In this document: one piece after another, positions 9,156 to 17,433 of the stretch
Layout of the letters: each line of letters opens with the position of its first letter
How positions within the stretch are numbered: position 1 is the first letter of the stretch
Assembly (NCBI GenBank): GCA_000024525.1
Contig: CP001769.1
Span: 3,691,001 to 3,755,000 of the forward strand
DNA from: Spirosoma linguale DSM 74
GTDB taxonomy: Bacteria > Bacteroidota > Bacteroidia > Cytophagales > Spirosomataceae
Length of the DNA: 64,000 nucleotides
Reading direction: 5' to 3'
Translations under genes and position numbers: made by a program
The notes under the pieces: generated by a model
The model's database searches: none
What the model saw: only the letters and a program-made list of their open reading frames with translations
Told to the model about the DNA's origin: nothing

Positions 9156-10193
9156 ATGCCTTTTCAGATAACGACACAACCTTTCGGTACGCTACCAACG
9201 GCTACCGCTACCGAACCGCTTACCGAATACATCCTCGAACATACCGAAACGGGTGAATTTATCACTGTCTTGCCTGAGTATGGCGGTATACTTCGCCGAC
9301 TGGTTCTGCGCAAAGGGCAATTCCTTTTGCCCTTACTGTCAGCGCCCGATTCGCCCCAGGCACTGTTAACCGACGAAAGCTATTCGAGCGCCCTTCTGTA
9401 TCCGTTTCCCAGTCGAATCCGGCATGGTATCTACCATTTTGAGGGAGAAGATTACGCCCTGAAGATGAACGAAATAAGGCGCGACAACGCCCTGCATGGG
9501 TTTGTTCATGGCCGCCCCTTCAGTGTAATCAGTCAGGATGTAACCCCAACATACGCTCAGTTGGTGCTGCGGTACGATTACGATGGCGACACGGCGGGCT
9601 ATCCTTTCCCGTTTGCACTCACGGTTAGCTACAAGTTAATTCAGGGTAATCAGTTGTTACACGGCAGCATGGCGGCCGATGACCGTATGTGTGCACTGGA
9701 GGTTGCCTATTCGGTGGTTAATACGGGCAGCAAACGTAGCCCATCAGCCTTCGGATGGCACCCCTACTTTACACTGGCCGATCAATCCGTTGATGAAATG
9801 AGCTTGACACTGCCAGGCCGAAGCTCCATTATTCTCGACGAAAAAATGATTCCGTCGGGTAGGCAACCGGCAGAGCAGGCGGGTGTACTTAATCTGAACG
9901 ATCAGCAGCTCGATACGGCATTCGCCATTGAGCCTACCAGTGACTCCGCCAGTCAGGACTCTTTCGCCGAAACCGTATTGACCTCGCTCAGTACGGGAGT
10001 CCGGCTTATTGTTGGGCAGCAAACCGGCCCCGGTAAGCTTAACTATCTGGTTTGCTTTACCCCTACCCGGCGCGACAGCATCGCCATTGAACCCCTTACG
10101 GCCAATGTGGATTCGTTTAACAACGGTGATGGATTAACTATTTTAAACCCCGGCGAAGCCATGTCGGGTACAATATGGGTGCGGTTGGATTAA
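9156..10193 (+). CDS. aldose 1-epimerase family protein
   Basis: The 345-residue protein has the galactose mutarotase-like fold: an early strand block (EFITVLPEYGGILRRLVLRKG), the substrate motif NALHGFVHGRPF with the first conserved His, a central FGWHPYFTL with the second, and a late acidic region (FTPTRRDSIAIEPLTANVDSFN) expected to hold the catalytic Glu. The family interconverts alpha and beta anomers of aldoses such as glucose or galactose, in the cytoplasm. There is no signal peptide. It lies tail to tail with a DUF1080 gene with only 3 bases between them, so no separate terminator fits there. Confidence 0.88.
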   Translation: MPFQITTQPFGTLPTATATEPLTEYILEHTETGEFITVLPEYGGILRRLVLRKGQFLLPLLSAPDSPQALLTDESYSSALLYPFPSRIRHGIYHFEGEDYALKMNEIRRDNALHGFVHGRPFSVISQDVTPTYAQLVLRYDYDGDTAGYPFPFALTVSYKLIQGNQLLHGSMAADDRMCALEVAYSVVNTGSKRSPSAFGWHPYFTLADQSVDEMSLTLPGRSSIILDEKMIPSGRQPAEQAGVLNLNDQQLDTAFAIEPTSDSASQDSFAETVLTSLSTGVRLIVGQQTGPGKLNYLVCFTPTRRDSIAIEPLTANVDSFNNGDGLTILNPGEAMSGTIWVRLD

Positions 10194-10196
10194 GCT

Positions 10197-10925
10197 TTAG
10201 AGCGCGCGCATTTTAATATTCCGGAACCAGACGCTGCTGCCCCAGTCCTGTAAACCAATATGCCCCGTAAACTGTCCTTTGCTGATGGGGGCATCCTTAA
10301 GTTTGCTGGCTGCAACACGCTGTTTCCATTCGGCACTGTTCAGATCGTGTTCCTGAATGCTAAATCCATTCAGGGACACCGTCAGCTTATTTTTCTTGAG
10401 AATAAAATGCACCTTGTTCCAGCTACCCACGGGTTGCAACTCACGAACGCGGGCGTTGGCTACGCTGAAAAAATCGCCGGCGCGGTGCTTGTTTTCGGCC
10501 GCTCCTTCGTAAATGGCGTCGTCCAGCACCTGAAGTTCGAGCCCTGTATCGAAAATATTTTTGTACTTCGGATCTTCCTGAACAAAGAAAAAGATACCGC
10601 TATTGGTAAAGCGTTCAACTTTCCACTCGGCTTTAAACTCAAAATCTCCGGTTATAACGGCGTCCGTTACCAGGTCGCCCCCATCCGGTGCTTTGTTGCC
10701 TACGCGGTTGGGTACGTTCAGATTTAAGGCGCCCTGGTCTATTTTCCAGGAAGAGCCAACACCTTTAGCCCCATACTTATGCCATCCAGCCACGTCACGA
10801 CCGTTGAACAACAGTTTCCAGCCTTCCTTCTTTTCCTGAGCTGACAGGGTATTAATAGCCTGGGCCTGAGCGAACAGGCTGACAAAACACATAAACAGAC
10901 TGAGGGTCGATCGTTTAAGGAGCAT
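10197..10925 (-). CDS. secreted DUF1080 (3-keto-disaccharide hydrolase-like) protein
   Basis: I place the start at 10925 because it gives a clean signal peptide (MLLKRSTLSLFMCFVSLFAQAQA); an upstream start at 10970 adds 15 unlikely residues. The mature part shows the DUF1080 LamG-like fold: GWKLLFNGRDVAGWHKYG at the start, ITGDFEFKAEWKVERFTNSGIFF, and GHIGLQDWGSSVWFRNIKMR at the end. Family members hydrolyse 3-keto-glycosides or occur in periplasmic carbohydrate or terpenoid degradation. The length (about 242 residues) is normal. No obvious partner is next to it. Confidence 0.88.
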   Translation of the reverse strand: MLLKRSTLSLFMCFVSLFAQAQAINTLSAQEKKEGWKLLFNGRDVAGWHKYGAKGVGSSWKIDQGALNLNVPNRVGNKAPDGGDLVTDAVITGDFEFKAEWKVERFTNSGIFFFVQEDPKYKNIFDTGLELQVLDDAIYEGAAENKHRAGDFFSVANARVRELQPVGSWNKVHFILKKNKLTVSLNGFSIQEHDLNSAEWKQRVAASKLKDAPISKGQFTGHIGLQDWGSSVWFRNIKMRAL

Positions 10926-11247
10926 ACTGATTTTTGAAGATTCAGCACACAAAAGACAGATGCTATTCATAAACTCCTCATGAGTTAAGGGGAATATGAA
11001 GACTTGTTTACTTATGGTATGCTATTATTGGGCTACCCGGCTGTTTGCAGGACGTGTTTTCTACCGCCGGAGCGGGCAAAAGAACGATTATTTTTTGCAA
11101 AGTGGGTATACATGGTGTAAGCTTTTCGGCAAAATCATTTGTTTCGCAACAAACTTGGATAAGCTACGGAGAACCGCACACAGCGAACGCTACCGTACGT
11201 CTAATTTATACGATCTACAGAATCAGAACGCATTTAGCTAAGTTCAG
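10926..11247. other. intergenic region between DUF1080 and arr
   Basis: About 320 bases. Short open frames here have no family features or good codon pattern. It should contain the promoter of the minus-strand DUF1080 gene. I see no RNA gene or large repeat. Confidence 0.5.
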
Positions 11248-11700
11248 TTAGTCGTTCAATGAATTAATACCTTGTTCTTTAAGTCTGGCTAAACCGTCTT
11301 TCATGGCGTTGACCTGTTCGGGTGAGTGGCCCTGCCAGATAGCGATTTCGCCAACCACCTTGAATGGATCTACCGACCGATACGATTTTGTTGGATTACC
11401 CGGAAATTTTTTGTCGGTCAGATCAGGGTCGTCCTCAATTGGCCCGGTTGCTTCTACTAAATAAATTCGTTCCCGCCCTTCCCCGAAGGCGAGTTCAGCT
11501 CCCCATATAGCAGCGTCGAGCGTTGCTGTCAGGAAAATATATTTTGCGTTTTTTCTTTGCCCGAAGTTTGAGTTAAACCCAACTTCGATAAGATCGCCAA
11601 TTTGTAGATTAGCCTTCGTGCCGTGGAAGAACGTCTGAAGAAAAGGAGTTGCACTTCGGCCATTCGATTTGTTCTCTCGGTTATCGTTTTCCATTTTCAT
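11248..11700 (-). CDS. arr: Arr-type NAD(+)-rifampin ADP-ribosyltransferase
   Basis: The 150-residue protein has the near-diagnostic Arr pattern: TFFHGTKANLQIGDLIE with the catalytic His (H26), KYIFLTATLDAAIWGAELAFGEG, ERIYLVEATGPIEDDPDLT, DKKFPGNPTKSYRS and EIAIWQGHSPEQVNAMKDG. Arr transfers ADP-ribose from NAD to the ansa-chain hydroxyl of rifampin and so inactivates it, in the cytoplasm. Length matches Arr enzymes (about 140 residues) with a 15-20 residue extra polar N-terminus; translation could start at the second Met. The gene stands alone upstream of the AHSA1/ArsR pair. One aromatic position in KYIFLTATL is Phe where I recall Tyr in characterised Arr; the effect is unknown. Confidence 0.9.
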   Translation of the reverse strand: MKMENDNRENKSNGRSATPFLQTFFHGTKANLQIGDLIEVGFNSNFGQRKNAKYIFLTATLDAAIWGAELAFGEGRERIYLVEATGPIEDDPDLTDKKFPGNPTKSYRSVDPFKVVGEIAIWQGHSPEQVNAMKDGLARLKEQGINSLND

Positions 11701-11767
11701 CTAGTTATCCTGACCTGTTGGGTTGGTTAGCCGATTGGTGATACGCCGATATTGTCGGCATTTTCTT

Positions 11768-12271
11768 CTATTGTCGTTGCGATAAAGTTGCCAGTAAATC
11801 TTCCAGATTTTTCATTGTCATAGCAGACCCTTGCTGGAAGCCCATTTCAAGCATCTTTTCCAGGCGGGCAAGGGATTCATTATAAATGGTAATGTCGACT
11901 TTTGTGCTTCCATTTTGTTCGCTAAACGTAAAATCCCACTCAGAACCAGGCAGTTCAGGGTTTTCATCTTTGTCGGCAAAAGCATTCAACATCTTGAAAT
12001 TTGTTTTTGGGCTAATGGCGGTATATCGCTGAATTGACCAGCGCTCCTCCCCTTCCGGACTCACCATCGCGTAAAATCGTCGTCCGCCAACGTCAAAATT
12101 CATAAATTTTGTTCTTGACGTCCAGGGTTTAGGTGCCCACCACTGGTCAAGAATCTCTTGCGTAGTGAACGCATCCCAAACCAGCGAAAGGTCGGCATCA
12201 AACACTCTACTGAAGGAGACTGTTTTTGTCGTTTTGTCAACGGTAAAATCAACCAGCAAATTATTTTTCAT
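11768..12271 (-). CDS. SRPBCC/AHSA1-domain protein
   Basis: The 167-residue protein is an activator-of-Hsp90-ATPase-1-like START/Bet v1 fold: [31 protein letters not shown] at the N-terminus, [17 protein letters not shown] in the middle, and a C-terminal helix ([21 protein letters not shown]). These small cytoplasmic proteins bind hydrophobic ligands. The start codon overlaps the stop of the ArsR-family gene by four bases (12268-12271), so the two are translationally coupled. ArsR-AHSA1 pairs are very common in Bacteroidota; the ligand is unknown. Confidence 0.9.
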   Translation of the reverse strand: MKNNLLVDFTVDKTTKTVSFSRVFDADLSLVWDAFTTQEILDQWWAPKPWTSRTKFMNFDVGGRRFYAMVSPEGEERWSIQRYTAISPKTNFKMLNAFADKDENPELPGSEWDFTFSEQNGSTKVDITIYNESLARLEKMLEMGFQQGSAMTMKNLEDLLATLSQRQ

Positions 12272-12588
12272 TTTTTCTGCTCTTTAATTATTGATAATAC
12301 ATTGTCCAGTTGATTGAACCGGGTTTCCCAACTTTTTCTGAATTGGCTTAACCATTGATCAACTTCCTTCATTTTTTCAATTTCAAGTGAGTAGTAAATT
12401 TCTCTCCCTTGCTGCTCCTGTTTCACGATCTCGCACTCTGCTAATACGCGAAGGTGTTTGGAAACAGATTGTCGGGTAGTGTTGAAGTTGTCGGCAATGG
12501 CGTTCGGTGTCATTGCCTGCAATGCAAGTAAGGCGATAATTGACCGCCTTGTCGGATCGGCTATTGCCTGAAAAATATCTCGTCTCAT
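12268..12588 (-). CDS. ArsR/SmtB-family winged-helix repressor
   Basis: The 106-residue protein is a winged helix-turn-helix: [18 protein letters not shown] begins it, the recognition helix is [18 protein letters not shown], and the wing is [15 protein letters not shown]. No metal-binding CxC pair is present, so it belongs to the metal-independent ArsR members linked to SRPBCC proteins. Immediately upstream (12611-12654) are two palindromes that are very likely its operators, so it should repress its own operon. Confidence 0.92.
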   Translation of the reverse strand: MRRDIFQAIADPTRRSIIALLALQAMTPNAIADNFNTTRQSVSKHLRVLAECEIVKQEQQGREIYYSLEIEKMKEVDQWLSQFRKSWETRFNQLDNVLSIIKEQKK

Positions 12589-12610
12589 ATTGCTTGTAAT
12601 TTATGCTCGC

Positions 12611-12654
12611 GCAACCAACTGGTTGCAAATATACGTGCAACTAGTTGGTTGCAC
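12611..12654. promoter_or_regulatory. paired palindromic operators of the ArsR-family repressor
   Basis: Two related palindromes sit 22 bases upstream of the ArsR start. The first, 12611-12626, has GCAACCA arms around 2 bases. The second, 12635-12654, has GTGCAAC arms around 6 bases. Their centres are 26 bp apart, about two and a half helical turns. Both use the half-site GCAACYA/TRGTTGC. The position over the expected promoter implies autorepression. Confidence 0.8.
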
Positions 12655-12782
12655 AAATTTTTTAGCTAAATAAGATGTGAATTAAACAGGTCGGCCTGAC
12701 TTGTAAGTGTTTGCTCAATCACTCGTGTTTTTACCCCTCCTTTATACAGTTCTTTCCGTGTGGCTATCCACTTTCCGACAAG

Positions 12783-12823
12783 ACGCTCTGTGCTACCCAC
12801 CATAGGACGGCAGCACAGAGCGT
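12783..12823. repeat. 12-bp inverted repeat, possible terminator
   Basis: Arms 12783-12794 and 12812-12823 are exact inverted copies (ACGCTCTGTGCT) around a 17-base loop, in the roughly 290-base gap between the ArsR promoter and the Coq4-like gene remnant. No T tract follows, so function is uncertain. Nothing else is seen in this gap. Confidence 0.5.
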
Positions 12824-12878
12824 AGGTAAAGAGTACTTAATCACGAGCCTGTACTCTGACGGTCGGCAGAAACCTGAA

Positions 12879-13407
12879 TTACCAGAAAATATAAAGTGCA
12901 ATTCCTAGCACGAATGGCCCAAACCAAACTAATAAACTTAGAATTGCCCACGAATAATAGCTCCGAATTGCAATGTCGGCTTGACTTCGGCAAAGTTGGT
13001 TTCTTAACTGATCTACCCTCAAGGCATACATCACTTCTTTTGAAAGGCCACTGGTAAAGGCACTCCGCATTCGTAAGCCAGCCTGAAAGGCATTATAACT
13101 GTGTCTAAAACATCACTCCAACCGCCATGCCCCAAAGCGTTAGCCACCAGGCAAAATAGATGTTACCCCATCCACCAGTAGCGATCTCCCAACTCGTAAC
13201 CGAACTCTCCCCTTTCCAGTTTGTGTCGTACCCTGTTACCAGATGGTTGATGTCATGTAAATAGATGTTTCTGCGTCGGGATTCTAAATTGGGCAAGGGA
13301 AAGGCAAAGGGACCAAACTTAATCATGTCCCATTTTTTGTCAATGCCTCCTCCCTCTCCATAGCCGTGCTGTTTATAGAAGTCGTTTAAAGCGTGTTCGA
13401 TAGTCAT
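12879..13407 (-). pseudogene. frameshifted Coq4-like membrane-associated protein gene
   Basis: Two minus-strand frames belong to one gene. The first (13407 to 13105) encodes 100 residues with ALNDFYKQHGYGEGGG, YLHDINHLVTGYDTNWKGE and TSWEIATGGWGNIYFAWW; the HDxNHxxTGYDT motif resembles the His/Asp motif of Coq4-like proteins. It stops at VGVMF. Shifting by one base in the TTTT run near 13105-13108 gives the uninterrupted continuation RHSYNAFQAGLRMRS, then two helices including a final transmembrane-like segment LVWFGPFVLGIALYIFW ending at 12879. The repaired product is about 175 residues. A sequencing error in the run would give the same picture. Confidence 0.7.
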
Positions 13408-13602
13408 CGGTCAAAAAGATTTTGCCCTGCTCAAGGCTATCTGTGTCACATGTAACTCCAGGCTGGCCCCTATTTTCTCTAGCATTCGCTCTATCAGGTT
13501 GAGGCTGACAGGACAAATGCCAAAACTTCCCTTATAAGACGTGGAACCCGTCGCAGGTAACCCGCCCATGACGCCCATTTTAGACCCGTCTCCAGCACCC
13601 TG

Positions 13603-14301
13603 TTACTTTTTCAGTTCATCATCGATTTCTTTAAGAAGATTTATAGCTGCCTTCTTAGCGGAAATAAATGCATCCATGGTAGCCTTTTTATAGGTAGAGT
13701 TCGCCAATAGTAAATTTCTTATTTTCTTTAACCGTAAAGCTTTAACTTTTTCTTGTGAAGAAACGAGGTTTAACGAATCGACCACGACTGGAAAATAGAT
13801 ACTCATTTCTGGAATTACCTGCGTCATAGTATGTATTTCGTCTATTTTACACCATTCCGTACAATATGGTATCTTTACCGTATAATAGGATAAAAATAAT
13901 GTTCTTAAAGAATCATTTTTTATTAAATTAGTATGGGCCGTTTGTTTAATTTCTTCGTAAGCCATTTGATTTGACTTGAACGCTAAATAACTGGCTGCGT
14001 TGTCTATATAAAAATCAATCTTATCTGTTATTTCTGAGTCTTTTTTAAAATAAGCCAATTTATTAATACTATTCACTAATCTATTACCGTGGTTTATATA
14101 AGTTGTTAATTTCAGGGTATCTTCGGCTAAATTTGTCTTTAAAAATGTTAAATGTTTCTTTACGGTTTCATCATCTTTTCTGTTATCTCGCCATTCATCA
14201 AAGAAAAAAGAAATAGAAATACCGATGAAAATAACAAGAATCTCTGAAATATATTTCCCAAGTATATCTCTAATACTATTTTTCGTTTTACTTTCTTCCA
14301 T
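13603..14301 (-). CDS. DUF6090-like membrane-anchored protein (cassette gene)
   Basis: The 232-residue protein begins with a charged stretch and one transmembrane helix with the family hallmark SEILVIFIGISISFFFDEWRDNRK (about 15-40), followed by a long polar, mostly helical domain with no recognised catalytic motif. This N-terminal pattern is common in Bacteroidota proteins annotated DUF6090. The gene is more AT-rich than its flanks, consistent with a foreign cassette. Its stop lies just after a decayed cassette-flank repeat (13535-13600) and a decayed attC half lies upstream at about 14403-14430. Confidence 0.75.
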   Translation of the reverse strand: MEESKTKNSIRDILGKYISEILVIFIGISISFFFDEWRDNRKDDETVKKHLTFLKTNLAEDTLKLTTYINHGNRLVNSINKLAYFKKDSEITDKIDFYIDNAASYLAFKSNQMAYEEIKQTAHTNLIKNDSLRTLFLSYYTVKIPYCTEWCKIDEIHTMTQVIPEMSIYFPVVVDSLNLVSSQEKVKALRLKKIRNLLLANSTYKKATMDAFISAKKAAINLLKEIDDELKK

Positions 14302-14402
14302 ATTTACAAAGCTGTGTTTGACTAATAAGTTGAGAGCTTTTTAGTTTAATATAGTCTTCTGTAATTTTTGAGTTAAACCATAACAACACCTGACTAAAGG
14401 CA

Positions 14403-14430
14403 GCCTTTATACACCTGCCCATTTGGGCTG
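14403..14430. repeat. decayed attC-like half site
   Basis: The string CCTTTATACACCTG followed by TTTGGGCTG matches the right arm and R box of the sites further right (CCTTTACACACC, GTTGGGCTG), but the core GTT has become TTT and no left arm with RYYYAAC is found. It lies upstream of the DUF6090-like gene and downstream of the next cassette gene. Confidence 0.5.
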
Positions 14431-14522
14431 TTCGGCTGCCTTACCGAAACATTAACATATACGCAAAAAGTCTGACTGTCATTGGTGTATTTCCTGACGC
14501 CTAGATGCTGACAAACAAGCGA

Positions 14523-14786
14523 TTACCGGATATTTCGGCTACGAAGTTCGGATTCGATGGCTTTGAAGTTATCTTCGTTTTTCTTCCCGCCACTAGCCAG
14601 ACCGCCGAAAAGAATCACTAAAAGCACTAGTTTAGTTAATGAAGTGTGAAGCATAACAGCCCAAAAAGTAATACCGATGAAGCTTCCGATAATGAAAGCC
14701 CACATAATTCGCTGCTTCTTTATTTTGGCTTCTTCAGCCAGCAACTCGTCTACGGTTAATTTTGAGTAATCGGTAGCTGCAGTCAT
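14523..14786 (-). CDS. small two-helix membrane protein (cassette gene)
   Basis: An 87-residue protein with a charged N-terminal amphipathic segment (KLTVDELLAEEAKIKKQR), two hydrophobic helices (IMWAFIIGSFIGITFWAVML and KLVLLVILFGGLAS) and a charged tail (NFKAIESELRSRNIR). The arrangement resembles small Bacteroidota inner-membrane proteins that have no assigned function. It has its own cassette between a decayed site on the left and a half site at 14879 on the right. Confidence 0.7.
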   Translation of the reverse strand: MTAATDYSKLTVDELLAEEAKIKKQRIMWAFIIGSFIGITFWAVMLHTSLTKLVLLVILFGGLASGGKKNEDNFKAIESELRSRNIR

Positions 14787-14860
14787 AGCCCGTTTTCGTT
14801 GTGGGTGAATAAATGGAATTTTGAAATCTGTTCAATGCTGGGCTAAAATACACAAAATAA

Positions 14861-14885
14861 CCACCTCACACCCGTCATGTTGGGC
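14861..14885. repeat. attC-like half site (right arm and R box only)
   Basis: A right arm CACACCCGTCAT is followed directly by GTTGGGC (14879-14885). The matching left half (RYYYAAC plus ATGACGGG) is not found to the left, so this looks like a truncated or rearranged site. Confidence 0.55.
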
Positions 14886-15194
14886 TGAAAAGCTTCCTTC
14901 TAGGGCGTGCTCCCTGTCAACGGTAAGCCTATCCCTCGCGGAGCGGACAACCACGCACGGAACCGATTTTTTTATAGACCAGCGCGTAGCTCAACCACAC
15001 ACTTATCCGCTTTTGGCCAGCCTGCCTCAACGGGGCGTTTGCCCTGTCGACCGAAAGCGGCCCAACTTGTCCAAGCCCGCACGTAGGCTCGGTTCTGGTG
15101 CCGACCGAAACCGGCCAATGAGCCAAACCACTTGCCTATAGGGGCGGCACCACTGTCGCCCGTACCCACCTTGCACGCCCATTTTGGACCTGCC
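14886..15194. other. ORF-less cassette
   Basis: About 310 bases between two site cores contain no convincing gene. They hold three flank motifs and blocks shared with 23742-24038: a Gly/Cys-poor stretch with GCGGAGCGG, ACGCACsGAACCGATTTTT, ATCCGCTTTTG and AACTTGTCCAAGCCC in the same order. Open frames across it are incidental, because the shared blocks are not conserved as protein. Confidence 0.6.
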
Positions 15195-15258
15195 ACCCAA
15201 CGACCATGACGGGCCGATGGTAAGCGTAGCGAGCCTTTACGCCCTCATTTGGTTAGGT
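15195..15258. repeat. attC-like recombination site 1 (64 bp)
   Basis: It starts with ACCCAAC (15195-15201, RYYYAAC) and ends with GTTAGGT (15252-15258, GTTRRRY). Between them ATGACGGGC pairs with GCCCTCAT with one unpaired base, as in the extrahelical bases of attC, around the loop TAAGCGTAGCGAG. It lies 54 bases after the stop of the minus-strand Rpn gene, the position of an attC in a leftward-reading cassette. Confidence 0.8.
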
Positions 15259-15312
15259 GCTAATTTCGCCAAGGGACGTGCTGCCTGTCGCCGGAGAGAT
15301 GAAATGGAGAAA

Positions 15313-16170
15313 TTAAAGTTTATCAGTGTTCGTCTTTTGAACTTCAACTACAAAGTCAATCGAAACACCAATAGCATTGGCTATCTGCTCAACAGTTAAA
15401 GTGTTTAAACCTAGTAGGTTTGCTACCGCATTCATCTGAACTTCCAACTTTACTTCTTGAATTTTCTGCTTCTCAGCTTTGACCGCTTCGGCATTGGCTG
15501 CTGTCACACGAGCGAAATGTGCCCGTTCTTCCGGGGTCATCTTTCGCGTGTCCAACTCGTCAATGGCCCGCTTAAGCCATTCTTCGTTCCAGAAAGCTGG
15601 GTATTGAGTGGGTTCAGTTGTATGGAGCGTCTTCATCGTATAAACCAGTTTCTCTAAGTCAGTCTCTATCTCGGCTACTTGCTTGTTAAACTTAGCCAAT
15701 TCTACGGTGATAAACGTTAATTGAGTATCAATGATTTCACCGGATTCGCTCCTCAGATTAGCCACGGTATGAAAATGAGCCGTTGGTAGAATACTCTTCG
15801 CTAAAATGGCAATGGCGTAAATTTTAGGCAGATTGGCATAATCAAACTCGCCCCGTTCTACCACCGTATTGAACTTGTGCAAGGCGTAAAACTTCATACG
15901 TTGCACAAAATGCGGGGCTAAGCCCAACTGCATTTCAACGATGAATTGACTACCGTTTTCATCAGTACAGGCTAAATCAAAAATGCCGCTTCGGCTATCA
16001 ATAGTCAGAGCCTCAAACGCATTTTTATCAAAATGCGCTTCACGGATGGGTGTATCCGATTTGATGAGTGCTTGTAAAGCGGTACGGAGGAATAAACTGT
16101 CAGCTTCATTGCCGAAAGTGGCTTTGAAGCCGTAATCCGAAATAATGGGAATGTAAACGCCCGTCTCCAT
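15313..16170 (-). CDS. Rpn-family PD-(D/E)XK nuclease (putative transposase), copy A
   Basis: The 285-residue protein matches the Rpn/PDDEXK_2 family: YIPIISDYGFKATFGNE at the start, then the nuclease core with D65 (GIFDLACTD), E79 and Q81 (QFIVEMQLG), and the following helix RMKFYALHKFN. The C-terminal half is helical (KLVYTMKTLHTTEPTQYPAFW) and ends in a likely HTH-type tail (LTVEQIANAIGVSIDFVVEVQ). Rpn proteins are DNA nucleases linked to recombination and often vary at the C-terminus. Here the gene is one cassette between attC-like sites. The next cassette holds a close paralogue. Alternative names include PD-(D/E)XK nuclease family transposase. Confidence 0.9.
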   Translation of the reverse strand: METGVYIPIISDYGFKATFGNEADSLFLRTALQALIKSDTPIREAHFDKNAFEALTIDSRSGIFDLACTDENGSQFIVEMQLGLAPHFVQRMKFYALHKFNTVVERGEFDYANLPKIYAIAILAKSILPTAHFHTVANLRSESGEIIDTQLTFITVELAKFNKQVAEIETDLEKLVYTMKTLHTTEPTQYPAFWNEEWLKRAIDELDTRKMTPEERAHFARVTAANAEAVKAEKQKIQEVKLEVQMNAVANLLGLNTLTVEQIANAIGVSIDFVVEVQKTNTDKL

Positions 16171-16355
16171 GCAGCAAAGTTAGCGTAAACCTCGAATACG
16201 TTAACCTTGTCAAGCACGACCCAGAAATGAAAGGAAAAGCCGACTTACTGTGGTGTTCACTTTGTCACACGTAGCCCGCCTATGAGCAACGGCTTAACTA
16301 GCTCATAGCTCTACTGTCGCCCGCAACTCCCTGGCACTCACATCATGGCCGGTTC

Positions 16356-16419
16356 ACCCAACACCTCCATGTGGTGATGACGAGCGTAGCGAGACATTTA
16401 CACATATGGGATGTTGGGC
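16356..16419. repeat. attC-like recombination site 2 (64 bp)
   Basis: ACCCAAC (16356-16362) and GTTGGGC (16413-16419) bound a palindrome in which CCATGTG pairs with CACATATGG and TGATG with CATTTA, around the loop ACGAGCGTAGCGAG. Length is identical to site 1 and the loop is nearly the same. It lies 69 bases beyond the stop of the second Rpn gene. A flank motif follows directly. Confidence 0.82.
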
Positions 16420-16487
16420 TGTCGGTGTTGACTTTGAGAAGGGCTGCCTGTCGCCGGGAGAGTCAACTTGACAGAGCAACTTATCAG

Positions 16488-17357
16488 CTATTTGCCAGTT
16501 TGAAGGTTTCGCTTGATGGCCAGCACAAAATCAACAGACGTATTACTGAAATTGGCTATATCCTCTACTGACAATTGACTGACAGATAGCATTTTTTTTA
16601 CTGTTTCAGTTTTTACTGCTATTTCTTTACGTTCCTCAGCTTCTTGAATTTTCTGCTTCTCCGCCTTGACGGCTTCGGCATTGGCTGCTGTCACACGGGC
16701 AAAGTAGGCCCGCTCCTCCGGGGTCATCTTCCGGGTGTCCAACTCATCAATAGCCCGTTTAAGCCACTCCTCATTCCAGAAGGCAGGGTACTGAGTCGGT
16801 TCGGTTGTATGGAGCGTCTTCATAGTATGAACTAATTTCTCTAAGTCAGTCTCAATATCAGCTACTTGTTTGTTAAACTTAGCCAATTCTACGGTAATAA
16901 ACGTCATTTGAGTGTCAATGATTTCACCCGCTTCACTTCGTAGATTAGCAACGGCATGAAAATGAACCGTTGGCAGAATGTTCTTCGCTAAAATAGCGAT
17001 GGCGTAGATTTTAGGCAGGTTGGCATAATCAAACTCACCCCGCTCCACAACTGTGTTAAACTTATGCAAGGCATAGAATTTCATCCGCTGCAAAAAGTGC
17101 GGGGACAGACCCAATTGCATCTCGACGATGAACTGACTCCCATTATCGTCTGTGCAGGCCAAATCAAAAATACCACTACGGCTGTCAATCGTTAGTGCCT
17201 CAAACACATTCTTATCGAAATGCACTTCCCGAATAGGCGTATCGGATTTGATAAGGGCTTGCAGAGCCCTGCGAAGGAACAACGTATCCGCTTCGTTACC
17301 GAAGGTGGCTTTGAAGCCGTAGTCCGAAATAATGGGAATGTAAACGCCTGTGTCCAT
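16488..17357 (-). CDS. Rpn-family PD-(D/E)XK nuclease (putative transposase), copy B
   Basis: The 289-residue paralogue of the gene at 15313-16170 is nearly identical over the first 230 residues, including the nuclease residues D65, E79 and Q81 (GIFDLACTD, QFIVEMQLG). It differs in its last 55 residues (AEERKEIAVKTETVKKMLS, LSVEDIANFSNTSVDFVL), though both tails end in a similar helix-turn-helix-like segment. The sharp boundary between conserved core and divergent tail fits the known variability of Rpn C-termini, which direct DNA sequence preference. Location in its own cassette implies either cassette duplication or two separate acquisitions. Confidence 0.9.
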   Translation of the reverse strand: MDTGVYIPIISDYGFKATFGNEADTLFLRRALQALIKSDTPIREVHFDKNVFEALTIDSRSGIFDLACTDDNGSQFIVEMQLGLSPHFLQRMKFYALHKFNTVVERGEFDYANLPKIYAIAILAKNILPTVHFHAVANLRSEAGEIIDTQMTFITVELAKFNKQVADIETDLEKLVHTMKTLHTTEPTQYPAFWNEEWLKRAIDELDTRKMTPEERAYFARVTAANAEAVKAEKQKIQEAEERKEIAVKTETVKKMLSVSQLSVEDIANFSNTSVDFVLAIKRNLQTGK

Positions 17358-17433
17358 TCTGTAAAGATATTAGAAACAACGGCATGTACGGCCCTTCGCC
17401 TGAAGCCACCCACGCGGATCAAGTTAAGTATTG

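Noticed and set aside
10996..11251. Small plus-strand frames upstream of the DUF1080 gene
   Set aside because: Two overlapping frames with no motif, odd composition and no ribosome-site or neighbour support.
14821..15399. Several open frames across the cassette flanks on both strands
   Set aside because: They follow DNA repeats, have no family motifs, and the blocks shared with 23742-24038 are not conserved as protein.
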